A stretch of 56,408 nt of DNA, from NCBI GenBank assembly GCA_029204225.1, contig MU833445.1, positions 1-56,408 on the forward strand. The letters run 5' to 3'. Positions 1 through 8,890 of this stretch are shown piece after piece (the stretch's first letter is position 1; each line of letters starts with the position of its first letter). The notes beneath the pieces are model-generated. The model was given only the letters and a program-made list of their open reading frames with translations, did no database searches and was not told the origin of the DNA. The translations under genes and the position numbers were made by a program. The stretch is from Diphasiastrum complanatum (Eukaryota > Streptophyta > Lycopodiopsida > Lycopodiales > Lycopodiaceae).

Positions 1-115
1 GGGGAGGATGGCTAAGTAGATCATCAATCACCCACTCTGAGCATCATCCACACGTCTTGACCACAAGTCGCCACCCAAATTGTTAGCCGCCCGTCAACAA
101 TGGGCTAACGCACTA

Positions 116-116
<1 letters not shown>

Positions 117-155
<39 letters not shown>
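117..155. repeat. (TA)n microsatellite
   Basis: An uninterrupted TA dinucleotide run of about 39 bases. A second, shorter TA run lies at about 545-563. The DNA between the two runs may be a small transposon remnant. Confidence 0.95.
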
Positions 156-156
<1 letters not shown>

Positions 157-157
<1 letters not shown>

Positions 158-540
158 TAGTTCCCATGGAACCCATTCTGTGGGACTGAACGATTCCGTA
201 CCATGAAAATACGGGGAATTTTATTTTTGAAATTTTTTCAAAATGCCCAAAAACAATATTGGGCTAGTTTACATAGTATTAGGCCGCAAAAGGTTTTTCC
301 AAAAGCCCAAAAAAAAGGTGGCCTAAAAGTTCTTAAAAAAATGGCCTAAAAGTCCTAAAAAATGGCGTAAAACCCCCCAAAAAAAATATGGGTTTATGTT
401 TTGAGGCCCTATACATTTTTGTTTTGCAGTTTTTAACTACATAGAGGGTACAAACACTATATTGGGGATTTTTTGGGCAGATTGTTTTTTTTACGGAACG
501 GTTCTGTACGGAAAGGAAACATTTCTTGTTTGTTCTTAAT
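157..540. mobile_element. Possible MITE-like insertion between TA runs
   Basis: The two ends carry imperfect inverted sequence. GAACGATTCCGTA near 189-201 matches the reverse complement of TACGGAACGGTTC at about 492-504. The segment sits between two TA microsatellites and has no coding capacity. It is rich in short A and T runs and in repeats of the words 'ggcctaaaag' and 'gcccaaaa'. The inverted match is short and no clear target duplication can be read inside TA repeats, so this is only a candidate. Confidence 0.25.
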
Positions 541-544
541 ATAA

Positions 545-563
545 TATATATATATATATATAT
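545..563. repeat. (TA)n microsatellite, second run
   Basis: A short alternating AT run. The region from 564 to about 1260 is A-rich low-complexity DNA in which I see no gene; short open frames there have no recognisable features. Confidence 0.9.
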
Positions 564-1272
564 GGATTTATATATTTATCACAAAATGCACAAGCATTAA
601 AAGATTCAGCAAAAAAAAAAACTGAATAAAATACATGCAAAAAAAATCCGCACTAAAGAAAAGCCAAAAGAAAAAGCTGCAAAAAAAGCAAAACTCTAAA
701 AAGAAATCTTTTGAAAATCTTCACATGTGTAATTAAGCCCTACTCTCGAGCCTTACACCCTGGTGGGCCGTCGAGCACCCGCCTCCCAAGGTGGAAGCCC
801 TTGGAGAAACACCCCCCCTCCCCCCCCCCAAAAAAAAAAATGGCAAGGCCATGGTGTTTATACTACAATGTTATTGATAAAATTGGATTTTTAGGTCACT
901 TTAATTATATCCATAGTTTGTTAAAAAAAAAGAAAGTAATTTGTATCCTCATCTAATGAAAAGGCGCATTCCTTTGAAGCCACACTAAGTGAGAGAGCTA
1001 TGAGACACAAGAGGATTAATAAAGATTGATTATTTTGTAAAATAGGTCTTATCTACTTGTCCACATGCTCTTTCAAGTCAATTTAGCAACCATGGTGTTG
1101 GATATAAAGCTTGTTATTGAGTGTACATTTGTGTTTTGCTCTTGTTTCCATTGATATGCTATAGTAATCTGACAAAACAAGACTATCCACATGTATTAAT
1201 ATGCAATTATAAAAAATAGATTAAAACATCACTATATTAGCATAATCAATTCTTGAATCTGATACAAAAGCT

Positions 1273-1278
1273 TTTATT
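1273..1278 (-). terminator. Candidate polyadenylation signal of the FLA gene
   Basis: The plus strand reads TTTATT, which is AATAAA on the minus strand. It lies about 350 bases downstream of the shifted-frame stop at 1627. That is a plausible 3'UTR length for a plant mRNA, but near-upstream elements in plants are loose, so the assignment is weak. Confidence 0.3.
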
Positions 1279-1626
1279 CAAAGCACACACGTCCAGGCTC
1301 CTGCCTATGCTCATGATCAATCAATAATAAATCTCCTACTTCCTCAAGAACATATTCTCTGCATCGGTGGCATGGAATCTAGTATTTCCCTACTTCAAGA
1401 GTTCTATCATAATAAATCTTTCCTTCAACTTCCAATATCTCAAATAGCCCACTTACTGATTTGAAGTTCTGCATACATCAAAATTACAAATAATGTGCAT
1501 TAATGACCTAAAATTGCCACACAATGCCATTTCACTCACAGCAGATTCGGATGGATCTGTTCCTCAACTGGACATTATATCTTCTCCTCTCAATCCCAGC
1601 AGCAGATGTTGTGCTCTAGATCACCG

Positions 1627-1822
1627 TCACATAAAGTTATACAGGGCTACACAAATTAGGAGAACCATGTGGACTGGAACAGAAGCAAATGGCAGAGATG
1701 AAGAAGGGTGAGCAGAACCAATTGGGGACTCGGAAGGAACCGAGAGCTCAGGAGTCAAAGCAGGAGATGGAGAGGAAACAGGGGTAGGAAAGGGAGATGG
1801 AGCTGGGACCGGAGTGGGAGTA
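1627..1822 (-). other. FLA C-terminal AGP/GPI tail in a shifted frame
   Basis: Beyond about 1822 the open frame of the FLA gene continues +1 relative to the fasciclin frame. It encodes a Pro/Ser/Thr-rich arabinogalactan-type stretch (repeated TP, AP, SP and VP dipeptides) followed by a small-residue segment and a hydrophobic tail that ends at a natural stop at 1627. This is the usual layout of a GPI-anchor signal. The fasciclin frame instead runs into an unrelated tail and stops at 1748. One extra A/T pair at 1822-1823 explains the switch, because without it the Pro-rich repeats continue smoothly from one frame into the other. Confidence 0.7.
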
Positions 1823-2407
1823 AGGTGCAGGTGTGGGTACAGGCGATGGAGCAGGCACAGGAGAAGTAGCAAGCACACCCATTGGAACCAGAGCGCTGCT
1901 GAGCTGAAGTACACTGATATTATAGGGAACATTTTGAACTTGTTGGAGAATAGTTGCGTTGAATCCAGCTCCTTTAACGGGCAGGCCCACGTTCACGCTG
2001 CCGCTTGATCCATCTGTGAGATTTACAAACCCAAGCTGGCCTGCTGCTCTGCCTGTGGACTGATACAAGGTAGGAGTGAGGGTCGTGCCATTGGAGAGCT
2101 GGCTTAGCTGCAGGGGGTTGTAGTATTGCAGCAGGACATGGTAGCGCAGAATGTCTGCAACCTGGTTGAGGGTGAGGTCGTTGCCCAGGCGCGCAGCCAC
2201 TGGCGCAAGGGCTGCGTTGTCTACAGCGAGGAGGGTGAGGCTGTTGCGGCTGTTGATCTCGGAGGCAACTCCAGTCTTTGTGAGTAGGCTGTTGAGGACT
2301 GAGTAGTCTGGGTTTTGATCTAGAATGGCGGTGATGTTCTGATCTGCCAGGCTGCAGTGGAATGTGCACAGCAGCAGAATTGCAACCGCTATGTGCCTCA
2401 TCTGCAT
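1748..2407 (-). CDS. Fasciclin-like arabinogalactan protein (FLA), probably frameshifted near the C-terminus
   Basis: FLAs are secreted, heavily O-glycosylated cell-surface proteins of plants, with roles in cell adhesion and wall architecture. From the Met at 2407 the protein starts with a classic signal peptide: a short basic start, then AVAILLLC, with cleavage likely after SLA near residue 21. One fasciclin domain follows at about residues 23-175, with an H1-like box LTLLAVDNAAL, the YH motif in ILRYHVLL and an H2-like segment. Several N-glycosylation sequons are visible (NIT, NGT, NLT, NAT, NIS). A Pro-rich AGP segment (VPAPSPVPTPAP) begins near residue 180. The frame then ends in a non-AGP tail, while the expected GPI-signal tail lies in the +1 frame. 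The open frame extends upstream to 2539 without an ATG there; an in-frame ATG at 2509 would bury the signal peptide, so I prefer 2407. The fasciclin identity is firm; the C-terminal frameshift could be a real mutation or a sequence error. Confidence 0.85.
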   Translation of the reverse strand: MQMRHIAVAILLLCTFHCSLADQNITAILDQNPDYSVLNSLLTKTGVASEINSRNSLTLLAVDNAALAPVAARLGNDLTLNQVADILRYHVLLQYYNPLQLSQLSNGTTLTPTLYQSTGRAAGQLGFVNLTDGSSGSVNVGLPVKGAGFNATILQQVQNVPYNISVLQLSSALVPMGVLATSPVPAPSPVPTPAPYSHSGPSSISLSYPCFLSISCFDS

Positions 2408-2584
2408 CACGAATGACCCTGATGTCCTAATGTCTGGGCGAGTATGAGTAGCCTGCAACCTGTTAGATGCAGAAGGCTGTTCATCAGCTGCAAGCACGAG
2501 AAATGCCATATCGCTGTATTTGATCAACACAGACTCCAACAGAGGCTGGAACGTTCTTTGGCAATTAGCACTTGCAAAATTTTC

Positions 2585-3280
2585 CTGGAATCAATGCATG
2601 AAAACAATTAGAATCTATATACTCAACAAGGTTTTCAATATGAATGAATACAGAAATAGCTACTTCAAAGAATATTTATAGGATCTGCCACCAAAGAGCA
2701 CATTGGCTAGTCCAGAGACATGAAGAAATTGCTAATTTGAGGCTATGACGTGTAGGTGAATTTGAGGGCCAAAGAGAATGCTGCAGCGAATGGGAAAACA
2801 ACGCAGTGTCCGAAATTCTTCGCTAATTTGTGCCTGCTCATTTAAGTATCTAGTGTATGTCCTCATTTTTGTGGCTTAATTGAAGCCCAACTCCTGAGCT
2901 CAAGCAGGAAGTCCTTACCAGCTAACCACTCATTGGAGGACAAGACACTGCTTTGATGAATGCAAGAAGACAGCAACAACAGACTTAATTGCATTCCAAA
3001 AGTAGTTGCTGCCAATCTATTTGGCATCTACTATCACAAGACATCAAAATTCAACAGCAAACACATTCGAATTCCAAACCAATCTGCTGCAATCTATTTG
3101 GCATCTATCCATGATCAGAAGACATCAACAGCAAACCTGATTGGAAGCAACGCAACTTTCCAATGGAAACAAACAGCAAATGCCCAGTTCAGTTAGATAA
3201 GAGCTGTGGGAAATAAAACTATAACTACTGCAGCAACATATCACAGAAATTGTGTCATCAAATTGGCAGCATCAGATTAC
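2585..3280 (-). other. Probable intron in the FLA 5'UTR
   Basis: On the minus strand a good donor (GAGCAG|GTAATC, GT at 3280-3279) and a good acceptor (TTGATTCCAG|G after a T-rich tract, AG at 2586-2585) bracket about 696 bases. There is no coding signal, but two diverged copies of a 50-60 base unit (plus-strand word 'caatctatttggcatcta') lie near 3012-3070 and 3090-3140. The intron would join a leader exon below the TATA box to the exon carrying the FLA start. Splice sites were read by eye only. Confidence 0.5.
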
Positions 3281-3413
3281 CTGCTCACACAGTACCAAGT
3301 ACCGATCCCTTATCGCAACTAATGAGCTGAAGTTTGTGGATGGATCGCAAATAAAACAGAAGGTAAAGGGAAAGCTGGGAAGGCGAGAGAGAGAAGAGGA
3401 AATGATCGCTGCG
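3281..3413 (-). other. Probable FLA 5'UTR leader exon
   Basis: This pyrimidine-rich stretch on the minus strand (CTTTCTTCTGCTC, CCTCTTCTCTCTCGCC) begins about 30 bases below a TATA box and ends at a good splice donor. C/T-rich leaders are typical of plant mRNAs. The transcription start is approximate. Confidence 0.45.
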
Positions 3414-3438
3414 AGTGATTGAGCAGAAGAAAGCAGGA

Positions 3439-3447
3439 AGTATATAT
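3439..3447 (-). promoter_or_regulatory. TATA box of the FLA gene
   Basis: The minus strand reads GCATATATACTT at this point, about 30 bases upstream of a CTC/TCA-type initiation region and a pyrimidine-rich leader. GC content rises upstream (3.45-3.95 kb), unlike the AT-rich transposon DNA elsewhere, in keeping with a genic promoter. Confidence 0.55.
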
Positions 3448-3571
3448 GCAACGGAGCGTCAATCGATTGCTCGCCCAGAGACAGAGAGGCGCGATATGAC
3501 ACAGCACCCACTTGGATGCAGCCACGTTGAGGAACGTCATTCGTCCCTAGACCCTACTATTTTATTGGAGA

Positions 3572-3577
3572 CACGTG
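3572..3577. promoter_or_regulatory. G-box CACGTG (proximal)
   Basis: The palindrome CACGTG, in the context ACACGTGTC, lies about 130 bases upstream of the FLA TATA box. This core is bound by plant bZIP and bHLH factors (ABA and light response). Position and context fit a promoter element, but function is inferred. Confidence 0.45.
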
Positions 3578-3738
3578 TCGTCTTTTAGATGGACCCGATG
3601 GTATCCAACCGTGGCGAGGTGAAAAGTGTTAGGGTGCGCGTAAGAAAGTGGGGGTTGGCCAAGCAGGCAGGTAGGCAGCCAGTCTGCGGAAAGGTGAGCA
3701 GCAGCGACCGAGCGTGGCCCTGGACCTGCAACCCCTGC

Positions 3739-3744
3739 CACGTG
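3739..3744. promoter_or_regulatory. G-box CACGTG (distal)
   Basis: A second CACGTG, in the context GCCACGTGGCAG, lies about 300 bases upstream of the FLA TATA box. GCCACGTGGC is a strong bZIP/ABRE-type context. A plus-strand open frame over 3589-4083 crosses this region but has no recognisable domain. From about 3.95 to 4.55 kb I see no gene. Confidence 0.45.
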
Positions 3745-4550
3745 GCAGCCATCCACCTGTCAGTTTCCAGGCTCCACGCTGGAATCCACCACCATTCCCT
3801 GCCGAGCCGGTGCCGCCCGGTTGACAGGAGCATCAGGTCGTATTCGGGGCATTTTAGGATAGAATGGCAAGTGGCTGGGCCGGTGCAGTGTGGTCTGGTG
3901 CTCAGTCATGTGGGCTCGAACAGATTAGCAGTTGGGAAATATTTGTCTTGGGGTGGCCCATTGCCCATGCCCTCTGGGCCATGCATTAGTTGTCTAGTCT
4001 TGGTGTTGAAGCAAATTATGTTCTCGAATTTCTCAACATTTGCAAGAGAAAGGGAAAGAAACATGTGTGGTATGATTTTCTAGCTCCAAGATGTTCACTG
4101 CCATCGGACTTGATGTGGGCTTCACCAACATTCTTGTACACACACAAAAAACTAGTTAGGGAACCTCCTTGGCTTTTACCTTTAAAACTATTAATGGGTA
4201 CCCATTATGACGACATTATTGAGCTTCAAGTTCAAGTAGACCCATACTTTCTTTTTTGGAGCAAAATTTGCAAGGCCTTATGTTATGCAGATTCCCCAAA
4301 AGGAATTATAATCATCTTGTATGCATGCGTGCCATGCAAAGGCTTTATTTTCTCTTCCTTAATCATTTGAAAATTTAGGATTGTGTGCCAAGGCAAGAAA
4401 AGAAAGACTAAATCTCATAATTGATTTGAACAACTATTTTACTAACTCCTTGATTTTATAGTTAGTGGCATTGCTTTTTGCAAATGCTAATACATAGGAG
4501 TTGCATAGGAACTAGAAAGAAGGTAGGAGAGAGAGCGGCTACTATGCCCT

Positions 4551-5105
4551 AGCACCTATGGTGACTTCCAAAGCATACTCAAGGGATATTCAAGCACAAA
4601 TGTCATTTGATTAGTGGTTGCCTTTTTCGTTGTAAAGTTTTTTGTCCGGAGGTCATTGTAGTGCAAGTGTTGCCTAGTTGGTGGAGGCATACGTAAATAT
4701 CCAAAGTTGTAGTGCAAGTGTTGCCTAGTTGGTGGAGGCATATGTAACTATCCAAAGTTTAGAGGATTAAGATGAGTTAGTTATTGGCACACAAGATTGT
4801 CTTGTCATACAGATTAGCACATTTTGTGATTTTGGGCTTCTTCAATTTGGGCACCCATGGTGACTTCCAAAGTGTATTCAAGAGATTTTCAAGGTATCTA
4901 CAACCACAAACATCATTTGATTAATGCTTTGTTCATTGTGAAGCTTTTGTTGGGAGGTGATTGTAGTGCAAGTGTTGCCTAGTTGGAGAAGGCATATGTA
5001 AATATCCAAAGTTCAGACGATTAAGATAAGTTAGCTATTGGCATTCAAAATTGTCTTGTCATACATAATAGCACATTTTGTGATTTTTGGGCTTCTTCAT
5101 TTTGC
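4551..5105. repeat. Diverged tandem duplication of about 280 bases
   Basis: Two adjacent direct copies (about 4551-4850 and 4851-5105) share the words 'atggtgacttccaaag', 'gtagtgcaagtgttgccta' and 'attgtcttgtcatac'. The left copy contains an extra inner duplication of about 54 bases (4656-4709 and 4710-4762). The region is non-coding; I recognise no family. Confidence 0.8.
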
Positions 5106-5520
5106 TTGCTAATTCTTGAATTTTCTCTTTGCTTATTTGCTATTGCAACTTGGCAATGGAAGGACGCTTCTTTCGATCAATTAGGTTATTGTGGTTGATA
5201 GCATGGGAACATGTTAATGATTGCTTTATGAATTTAATTGTGCAGTTGTTTGGAAATAAGAATTGTCCTTTTGATTTTGGATATGCAATGGGAATTTGAT
5301 GTTGTTATCTTGCTTTTGCTTTAAGTGATAATCAGGTGATGTGTTCACCTATAGCACATACTAAGGATGATAATGTCGACCATAAGAGAAAGTATATATG
5401 ATATCTCTTAGAATGACGTTTTAAGATGTGAGTGGCGAGAAAAGGGGTGGAGTGTTAGGGTGTTTGATGGTATGTGGGAAAATGAAAAGCAAGAGAATGC
5501 TCTTGCCTTCATAGGAAAAT

Positions 5521-5890
5521 GAGGAGATGAAGGTAAGCAAAATGAGGGCAGGACTTTTGGTCACGGTGTTTACTGATATGAATTTTTGTTGTTTAAAAGA
5601 GTAGAAAGATTTTTTAGCTCCATTGGGTGCTATTGTTGATCATTTTTTGGTCGTGTTGTAGGTCTTGCATAATTGTGTCCATAGGCTCTTGTGTCCTTGC
5701 TGCTCTTCTTAACCCATTGGTTGCTCTTGTGCCACCCACTACCTTCAGAGGAGGAGGAGATGGATGTAAGCATAATGAGGAGAGGACTTTTGGTCATGAT
5801 GTTACTATATGAATCTGATCGTTGAAAATAGTAGAAAGACTTTTCCCCATGAAATTCAGCTTTGTTGGGTGCTATTGCTAGTCATGGGAT
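5521..5890. repeat. Diverged tandem duplication, second locus
   Basis: About 5521-5640 and 5750-5885 are related direct copies sharing 'aggacttttggtca', 'agtagaaaga' and 'tgggtgctattg'. There is no coding signal. The interval 5105-5520 contains nothing I can identify. Confidence 0.65.
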
Positions 5891-5897
5891 TGTCTTG

Positions 5898-6215
5898 CAC
5901 TAGACCACAACACATAATAAAGGGCGGCTTTTTAAATCTTCACCCTTTATGCAACATAAAGGGTGGCAAAAAAAGTAACATAAGTTTAGACCACCTTTTA
6001 TGCTACATAAAGGGCGCATGTTTTATGCCCCCCTTTATTTTGGTAGAAAGGTTGCCTTGCGAGAATGCCCTTTATGCAACAGAAAGGACTTTTCTAGGCC
6101 TCAGTTTCTACTGCATAAAGGGTAGCCTAAAAGTATGCCCTTTGCATAAAGGGCATATGAGAAATATGCCCTTTATGTTTGAACCATAAAGGGTGGCAAT
6201 AACATGCGCCCTTGA
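5898..6215. mobile_element. Possible CACTA-type transposon end with subterminal repeats
   Basis: The segment begins with CACTAGACCACAACAC. It then carries at least ten copies of an ATAAAGGG / CCCTTTAT word in both orientations within about 300 bases. A CACTA start followed by dense short subterminal repeats is the usual look of a CACTA (En/Spm) terminus. Only one end is present and the right side abuts a gypsy fragment at about 6215. No transposase is visible. Confidence 0.4.
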
Positions 6216-7600
6216 TGGCTTCAACCCATTTGGTAAGATAATTTGTTGCCACAATGATGTATCGGGCTTAGGTACTCGTTGTTGGATGGATATATAGGAC
6301 CAATATAGTCCAATCCCCACTTCTGGAATGGTGTTTGGGCCATGATCGGGTGTTGTAAGTCAAAACTAGTCCTAGTGGGTCTCATGGCTCGTTGGCACAC
6401 ATCACATTTCCTCATGTATTCTTCTGTATCTTTACAATAGTTGGCCACTAACAATATAGCTATAGGATCTTGTGAATTGTAATGTCTTGTCCACCACCCA
6501 TGTCTTCATGCGATAGTAAAATGATCTGGGTGGGACGTCATCAGGTCCTCGTCAATATAATTGGCCGCTAATCAGTTGGTAAGATCGAGCTTTTGGCACT
6601 AGCTTCCATTGTTCCGCCTTAGGTGAAGATTTGTTTGGCTGGCCCTGCATCAGATATTCAACAATGTTTGTGGGCCACTCTAGTACAATGTCGACATAAA
6701 AAAGACAACATTTGGTAACTCGTCATGAGGTTGGGTGTGATCTCCTTCCCTCTGATTCATGACACATGATCCACCATATAATGTTGTTTTTCCTTGCATC
6801 CCATGATTCTGAAATCAAACTCCAACAGCATGAGTAACCATCTAGTGATTCTTCCTATGTTGATAGTCTTGTTCACTAGATAAAACAAGGGTTGATGGTT
6901 CATATAAAATGCAAAGTGGGTGGCCATCAAATGGTGTCTGCATTTCTTGACCGCAAAGATCATTGCCAATGCTCCATTGTTGAATAGTTCATCTCTGCAT
7001 TGATGAGATGTCGGCTAGCAAAATGGAGTGAGAAATCTTTTTTGTGTTCTCCTGGCTCGGTCAAGATGGCTCCAATAGCATACTTTGATGCATCACAAAA
7101 AACTCTACAGCCCAATTGGGTGGCCGTAAGAATGGTGTTGAGATCAATGATTCCTTAAGCTTTTGAAAAGCCTACAGGGCTTCCTCCATCCAATGTGGAT
7201 CTAATTCCACAAAGTATAAAATGAAAATATGATAATAGTCAGTGTTCCCCATGAAAATATACATGTCGTGAATCGTCCCTGGTGGTGGTGAATCTATGAT
7301 GACTCGTATCTTGGAGAGATCATCAAGGAGATATGATATTTGCGGCATTGAATTAGTACTTTCTCACACAAAGATTGTCTAAGAGAATTTCTAGAAATTT
7401 TTGCAAGTAATCCTTGAATGCCATTTGCATAACTCTTTGGAAAGTGCTCGGCTTCTTCGTTATAAAAAATGAAAAGTGCATCCTGCCATGGTACCAAATC
7501 GTCTTCAATCAATTCAAGGATTGGTTTCTGTCGAAATACATGCAACATTCATCATCTTCACTCCGTATGTAATTGGCGTGTCCAGGTGTTGGAAAGAGGT
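6215..7600 (-). pseudogene. Decayed Ty3/gypsy pol fragment (linker, RT tail, RNase H, integrase start)
   Basis: Reading the minus strand from right to left there is a linker with DTPITYGV at about 7560-7590, the end of reverse transcriptase (GNTDYYHIF near 7220), RNase H (AMIFAVKKCRHHLMATHF, 6757-7010) and the start of integrase with its zinc-binding CDVCQR motif and KWGLDYIGPI (6221-6454). This is the Ty3/gypsy domain order (RT-RH-INT). Stops and frameshifts break it into many pieces and most of RT is deleted. A near-identical linker (DTPITFGV) occurs in the gypsy protease fragment at 22.4 kb, so both come from the same family. Confidence 0.75.
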
Positions 7601-7761
7601 GTGTAAAAGATAGGTAAAAAAGAATCGAATAAAAGGAATTCGAACGACAAGAAAGAAAACTTATCGTGCACAACGGAATAAACTATCTTTCTCTTTCTTT
7701 ATGCATAACTAAGCCTATCAATTTCTAAAAAAACAATAGTGATAGAAATCATGTTCAATCT

Positions 7762-8591
7762 TGTGCAAAAAGTACAAAAAGAACCAAGAGTGGATCCTAA
7801 TCTGATCCTCAAGAGGGATTGGTTGTCAGATTACTTGATCTATCAATCTACTTCAGATTAAGATCAATCTAGATCAATTCTAGACACAAAATCCTAACAA
7901 GAACAATCATTAATTGAAGGAGTGTACTTTATGGTTTCCCACGTGTGAAACCCTGTCTGAGTACGGACTCCAACCTAAAAATCAAGTACACATTGATAGC
8001 ACCTCAAAACAATCAAAACAAATGTAGACAAATGGAGAGAATCACTCAAAATTGCTTCCAAAACCAAGATTGGTGTGTCACATTGATTATGGCCAAATGT
8101 GGCTCTATATATACAATAAGTGGGAGCTCGTGGTACTGATAATCCCTTTGATCCCACATGTGTGAAGGTGCTTTTTCATATGATGATTCATCATGCAAAA
8201 CTGACACTTGGACAAAACCTTCTATTTTGAGCACTTTTGGTCCATTTTCCTTCTATATGGAGATCTACTTGAAAATCTTATAGAAGTCAAAATTCGTCTA
8301 CTTCAGCTTATTCCACACATGTGAGTTGTCCTCTACACATGAGATGTGACACCTAACCAAAGGATGTGGCTCATGCAAGCAATAGACTGATGCCATGTGT
8401 CATATGTCTAGAAAACTAGTTTTTGGCCTTTTTAGCCACTAGAACTTGAATTAAATCATATGTAAAACCTATATGATTATGGTACATGACAAGTACACTA
8501 TTTTCACACGTGGAAACAGGCTCCACACATGTGTTTTTATCTATATACAAGATTTTTGGCCTCTACCAAGCTTATTTTTGCATTTTTCACA
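7762..8591 (-). repeat. 3' LTR of element B
   Basis: The LTR is 830 bases and reads TGTGAAAAATGC...TTTTTGCACA on the minus strand. A TATATATA box lies near 8102-8109. It carries two CACGTG motifs (7940-7945 and 8507-8512). It is flanked on the interior side by the polypurine tract TTTTTGAGGAG. Confidence 0.93.
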
Positions 8592-8625
8592 CTCCTCAAA
8601 AATCTAGCTTGGTAAATCTAGCTTG
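8592..8625 (-). other. Polypurine tract and relict pol terminus of element B
   Basis: Immediately inside the 3' LTR the minus strand reads CTAGATTTACCAAGCTAG, then ATTTTTGAGGAG. The same sequence occurs at 49588-49619, where it encodes the last pol codons (LDLPS, stop) of an ordinary copia RNase H plus its polypurine tract. In B it is no longer translated as pol. This ties B to an autonomous ancestor. Confidence 0.8.
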
Positions 8626-8890
8626 ATGGAAAACATGTGGATCTTGAACTTGACTCCATGGGCTGAATTGGTCTTTGCTGGCTCAAAAGGTGTGAAGATC
8701 AGCCAATGAGCTTGATGTTGATCTGAAATCACCATATCCATGATAGTGCTTCTTTGATGAGCTTGAGAGTTTTGCACCATCCTAGCACCTCCAAAATTGA
8801 TCCCTTCCAAATTTCATGTAGATGCATGACCTTGAGGCTTGCTCCTTATTCATGTGCATGCTCCTCCATGAGAAAATAAAGACTTCTTTT

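Noticed and set aside
2408-2539. N-terminal extension of the FLA frame
   Set aside because: The frame is open but begins without an ATG at 2539, and using the in-frame ATG at 2509 would place the strong signal peptide internally. The Met at 2407 fits better.
3589-4083. 164-codon plus-strand open frame starting with ATG
   Set aside because: It overlaps the GC-rich FLA promoter, has no recognisable domain or signal, and is readily explained by base composition.
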